64,000 bases of DNA from Flavobacterium phragmitis (GTDB lineage: Bacteria; Bacteroidota; Bacteroidia; Flavobacteriales; Flavobacteriaceae), in the NCBI RefSeq assembly GCF_900112575.1, contig NZ_FOMH01000008.1, positions 1-64,000 on the forward strand, given 5' to 3'. The notes below the pieces were generated by a model. It had not been told where the DNA came from and did not search any database. It saw only the letters and a list, made by a program, of their open reading frames with translations. The first letter of the stretch is position 1, and every line of letters starts with the position of its first letter. The position numbers and the translations under genes are program-made. Below, in pieces: positions 61,448 to 64,000 of this stretch.

Positions 61448-62185
61448 ATGTCACCATTATCACCACTTATCTGGATTTTAGTTGTTTCGCCACTTTTAGT
61501 ATTGGCTCATTTTAAAACAGAGAAATCAAATCTTAAATACGTTGCTTTTTTTATTCTTTATTTTCTTGGAGATATATATTTACAGCAATACGGAAAGATA
61601 TTATTACCGCTCGAATCTCTTGGTTTAAAGTTCAATTGGTCGGGGAAAATCCTGAGTTTGGTTTTAGGGCTTATGGTGATTTTTTCGGTTTCCAAAGAAG
61701 AAAGAATCAAAATCGGATTTACATCGAAAACCAATTCAAAAGCACAATTAAAATTTGGATTACTGTTTTTTCTGGGTTTCACCTTATTTGATGTTGTTTT
61801 TAAAATGATCTTATTTCCAAAAGGCGGCGCATTCGATTTAGAAACGTTTCTTTTTCAGGCTACAATGCCGGGATTAACAGAAGAAATTGCTTTTAGAGGG
61901 ATTTCTTTATGGCTTTTAAACAAGGCTTTCGCACCAAAATGGAACTATCGAGGCATCAAATTCGGCTGGTCGTTTGTTATCATAACCATTTTATTTGGAG
62001 TTGGACACGGAATGGTTCTAGATCAGGATTTACATTTAAAGTTTGATGTTATAACAATCGTATATCTAACGCTGATTTCGTCTTTAAGCGTAGGTGTTTT
62101 AAGATGCTTTTCTGGAAATCTGATTTATTCTGTTTTGGGACATAATTCCATTAATTTGATTAATGCTATTATTAGAATTTTATAG
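61448..62185 (+). CDS. CPBP-family intramembrane glutamic protease
   Basis: A 245-residue polytopic membrane protein. I chose the ATG at 61448 (MSPLSPLIWILVVSPLLVLA); an upstream TTG at 61415 is unlikely. The catalytic motifs of the CPBP/Rce1 family are present: EEIAFR (Glu145, Glu146, Arg150), FGVGH (Phe183, His187) and HNSIN (His232, Asn233). Family members cleave prenylated or leaderless peptides, or act in bacteriocin self-immunity. It stands alone here, so the role is unknown. Confidence 0.9.
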   Translation: MSPLSPLIWILVVSPLLVLAHFKTEKSNLKYVAFFILYFLGDIYLQQYGKILLPLESLGLKFNWSGKILSLVLGLMVIFSVSKEERIKIGFTSKTNSKAQLKFGLLFFLGFTLFDVVFKMILFPKGGAFDLETFLFQATMPGLTEEIAFRGISLWLLNKAFAPKWNYRGIKFGWSFVIITILFGVGHGMVLDQDLHLKFDVITIVYLTLISSLSVGVLRCFSGNLIYSVLGHNSINLINAIIRIL

Positions 62186-62206
62186 TTTTTAGTGTAGAGT
62201 TAATTT

Positions 62207-62499
62207 TTAAACACATAGAAACATAGATTTTTTTATTTCTAAAAAGAAGAGAGAAAGAAACTAGTTTCTAACACATAGTTCGCACAGTTTGTCATACTGA
62301 CGAAGGAAGGATCTCCGCAAGAAACTCTACAAAGATTGGAGATTCTCCGTGCGGAATTTCTAGTGTGATTACTTCGTCAGTTCACTATCGCTGGTGCCCT
62401 CGTTCCTCGAATGACAAAACTGTCTAGCTATGTGTGAGAAACTAGTTTCTTTCTACACCCTTTTAAAGTCAAAAAAAATCTATGTTTCTATGTGTTTAA
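62207..62499. repeat. Nested palindromic element with 28-base and 27-base arms
   Basis: The outer arms 62207-62234 and 62472-62499 are perfect 28-base reverse complements. The middle arms 62252-62278 and 62428-62454 (AGAAAGAAACTAGTTTCT and beyond) match at 26 of 27 bases. An inner pair (GTTTGTCAT near 62289 and ATGACAAAAC near 62411) brackets the CTACAAAGATTGGAGATTCT core. It looks like one palindromic element sitting inside another inside another. No gene is present. Confidence 0.9.
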
Positions 62500-62506
62500 T
62501 ATATTT

Positions 62507-62542
62507 TTTGAATTACACGCAGTAAAAAATAAATTATATTTG
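62507..62542 (+). promoter_or_regulatory. Candidate promoter of the histidine-kinase gene
   Basis: TTTG (62507-62510) and TATATTTG (62535-62542) are 24 bases apart, at the long end of the Bacteroidota spacing. The start codon follows at 62566. The promoter begins only eight bases after the nested palindrome ends. Confidence 0.4.
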
Positions 62543-62565
62543 AAACTGCTTTACAATTGTACTAC

Positions 62566-63735
62566 ATGCCAAATACCACAACTGCTTCGGGCTATTTTCT
62601 AGATAAAGTAGCTTCTTTAAACTTTGATCAGTTTTTTACCAAAAGAAATCGGGTTTTACTGCATATTTTAATGTGGTTTGGATTCTCTGTTTTACTGTTT
62701 TTGAGTTATGTAATCGGCTATCATTTGGTGTATTCTGATGCTGTTTTGCTTACTGTCAGAATGGCTTTGGTCAACATGATTGTCTTTTATATGCTGTTTT
62801 ATCTGTTGCTTCCAAAGATTTTCTCCGGAAGCAAAACCAGAATTATAGTGCTTTTAGTGTTGGTCTTTCCAGTTTCAATTTTTGTGTGGATGGCTTCTAC
62901 GTACTTTATTTCCCTTTTATATTATGCTTTAGGTCTTGAAGTTAATTTTGGAGAATTAAAAGGCGTCATCAAAATGAGTGCAGAACAGACCTTTCTGGAA
63001 GCAGTTTCTTTAAAAAGAATGCTTTCGCAGACAATTATCATTATTTCATTGCTTTCTCCTTTTTGTTTTGCTAAAATTCTGGTTGAAATTGTAAAACTCT
63101 ACCACAAGAAATTTCAAGTAGAGAAAGAAAAAATGGTATTGGAAATTCAGAACATTCAAATGGAAAAGGATTTCCTGAAAGCACAATTGAATCCGCATTT
63201 TTTATTTAATACACTAAATAATCTGTATGGTTTGACGGTTAGAAAAGACAATCTCGCGCCAGAAATTATCCTGAACCTTTCGGATATTATGAGTTATACT
63301 TTGTATGAATCGAATACTGAAATCGTTCGTTTGGAGAAAGAGCTGGATTTTATCCAAAATTATATTGCATTAGAAAAAATGCGTTATGCTGACGAAGCCA
63401 ATATTCAGGTTAATATTGAAGGAGAAAGGCAAACTGCAGGTCTTTTTATTGCGCCGTTGCTGACTTTTACTTTTATTGAAAATGCTTTTAAGTACGGATT
63501 GAAAAGCACTCAAAACGCTTTTGTAAAACTGGATATTAAGATTGAAAACAGCACGTTTTGGTTCAGTTTAGAGAATGATTTTGATGAAAGTTTTACAACG
63601 GATAATTTAGGCGGGATAGGAGTAGAGAACGCCCGTAAACGTTTGGAATTATTATATCCAAACCAATACGAACTGGAAATTAAAAATCTAAAATCCTCTT
63701 TTAAAGTCGGTTTAAAAATAGTTTTAAGAAAATAA
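62566..63735 (+). CDS. LytS/YehU-type sensor histidine kinase
   Basis: A 389-residue inner-membrane kinase from the ATG at 62566; a TTG three codons earlier is less likely. Four membrane helices lie at about 30-50, 60-83, 93-120 and 154-177. A coiled-coil linker leads into the His_kinase domain with QLNPHFLFNTLNNLYGL (phosphorylated His211) and an ATPase domain with FIENAFKYGL and GGIGVENARKRLELLYP. There is no separate extracytoplasmic sensor domain. Its stop overlaps the start of the response-regulator gene (TAATG), so the two form a two-component pair. The signal is unknown. Confidence 0.92.
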   Translation: MPNTTTASGYFLDKVASLNFDQFFTKRNRVLLHILMWFGFSVLLFLSYVIGYHLVYSDAVLLTVRMALVNMIVFYMLFYLLLPKIFSGSKTRIIVLLVLVFPVSIFVWMASTYFISLLYYALGLEVNFGELKGVIKMSAEQTFLEAVSLKRMLSQTIIIISLLSPFCFAKILVEIVKLYHKKFQVEKEKMVLEIQNIQMEKDFLKAQLNPHFLFNTLNNLYGLTVRKDNLAPEIILNLSDIMSYTLYESNTEIVRLEKELDFIQNYIALEKMRYADEANIQVNIEGERQTAGLFIAPLLTFTFIENAFKYGLKSTQNAFVKLDIKIENSTFWFSLENDFDESFTTDNLGGIGVENARKRLELLYPNQYELEIKNLKSSFKVGLKIVLRK

Positions 63736-64000
63736 TGGAAAAGTTGAAATGCATAATCGTTGATGACGAACCAATTGCAAGAGATATTATCGAATCTTTT
63801 ATTACCGAAGTTCCGTATTTAGAATTAAAAGCTTCTTTTGGAGAATCTGCAAAGGCTTTAGTTTATTTGGAAGAGAATGCAATTGATATTGTGTTCAGCG
63901 ATATCGAAATGCCGAAATTCACTGGTTTGGAACTGGCACAATCACTTACTAATCCTCCTGTCATTATTTTTATAACGGCACACCGTAATTTTGCTTTGGA
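63735..64000 (+). CDS. LytTR-type response regulator, receiver domain (truncated by window end)
   Basis: The first 88 codons of a response regulator read MEKLKCIIVDDEPIARDIIE at the start, with the acidic pair DD near residue 10, the phosphoacceptor Asp in IVFSDIEMPKFTGLEL, and FITAHRNFAL near the end of the visible part. Pairing with a LytS-type kinase predicts a C-terminal LytTR DNA-binding domain, which lies outside the window. The start codon overlaps the kinase stop by one base. Confidence 0.88.
   Translation, partial: MEKLKCIIVDDEPIARDIIESFITEVPYLELKASFGESAKALVYLEENAIDIVFSDIEMPKFTGLELAQSLTNPPVIIFITAHRNFAL

Noticed and set aside
1..64000. rRNA, tRNA, riboswitch or insertion sequence
   Set aside because: Scanning by eye found no cloverleaf, rRNA-like stretch, known riboswitch core or transposase gene. 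A tRNA scan and an Rfam search would settle small cases.

Overview
The window reads as the chromosome of a Flavobacterium-like member of the Bacteroidota. The evidence is a low GC content, a SusC/SusD pair with a TonB/FecR/ECF-sigma cascade, a secreted enzyme ending in a type IX secretion (Por) sorting domain, many TonB-dependent receptors, and promoters of the Bacteroidota type (TTTG, about 18-24 bases, then TAnnTTTG). No rRNA, tRNA, insertion sequence or CRISPR array is visible. Long spaces between genes are filled with palindromic repeats.

Region 1 (1-17.4 kb) is a metal-efflux district. It has two outer-membrane barrel proteins (341-2231, minus strand) and a Cys/His-rich small protein followed by a CzcA-type RND pump (2469-6028). 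A repeat array of about 1 kb follows, then the TolC-like channel (7087) and the membrane-fusion lipoprotein (8337). A CPC-type P-type metal ATPase lies at 14769. Between them sit three tandem paralogous secreted proteins (10064-13336) and a divergent CI/Cro-like regulator pair (13489-14479) with a palindrome placed inside a recognisable promoter.

Region 2 (17.4-34.7 kb) starts with a frameshifted VOC-family gene. Next come two minus-strand blocks. The first is an ECF sigma factor, FecR anti-sigma, STN-bearing SusC, SusD, a lipoprotein and a di-heme cytochrome c peroxidase. The second is a very tight block with a Cys/His-rich small protein, an ABC ATPase, a TonB-dependent receptor and two ABC-2-type permeases.

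Region 3 (34.8-46.98 kb) is mostly metabolic: a DUF1810 protein, a DapB-like reductase, succinate dehydrogenase/fumarate reductase A and B subunits without a neighbouring membrane-anchor gene, a large modular sugar dehydrogenase, a MarR regulator with an S41 peptidase, an HxlR regulator divergent from an azoreductase, and a thiolase. The MarR and HxlR promoters carry striking palindromic operators.

Region 4 (47-64 kb) holds a siderophore-type TonB receptor, an LLM flavin oxidoreductase, a TauE/SafE-DUF1634 pair, two DoxX proteins, an alpha/beta hydrolase, an OsmC protein, an AraC regulator, a GNAT acetyltransferase, an NADPH:quinone reductase-like MDR protein, another TonB receptor, a CPBP protease, and a LytS-type kinase overlapping a LytTR-type response regulator cut by the window end.

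The most unusual material is the repeat content. One array has 103-base units and another about 200-base units, both built from CACGCAGATT / AATCTGCGTG arms. There are nested palindromes of up to about 290 bases, and a hairpin whose two copies differ by compensatory changes. Palindromic-repeat DNA also appears to have become the signal-peptide coding sequence of two adjacent efflux genes.
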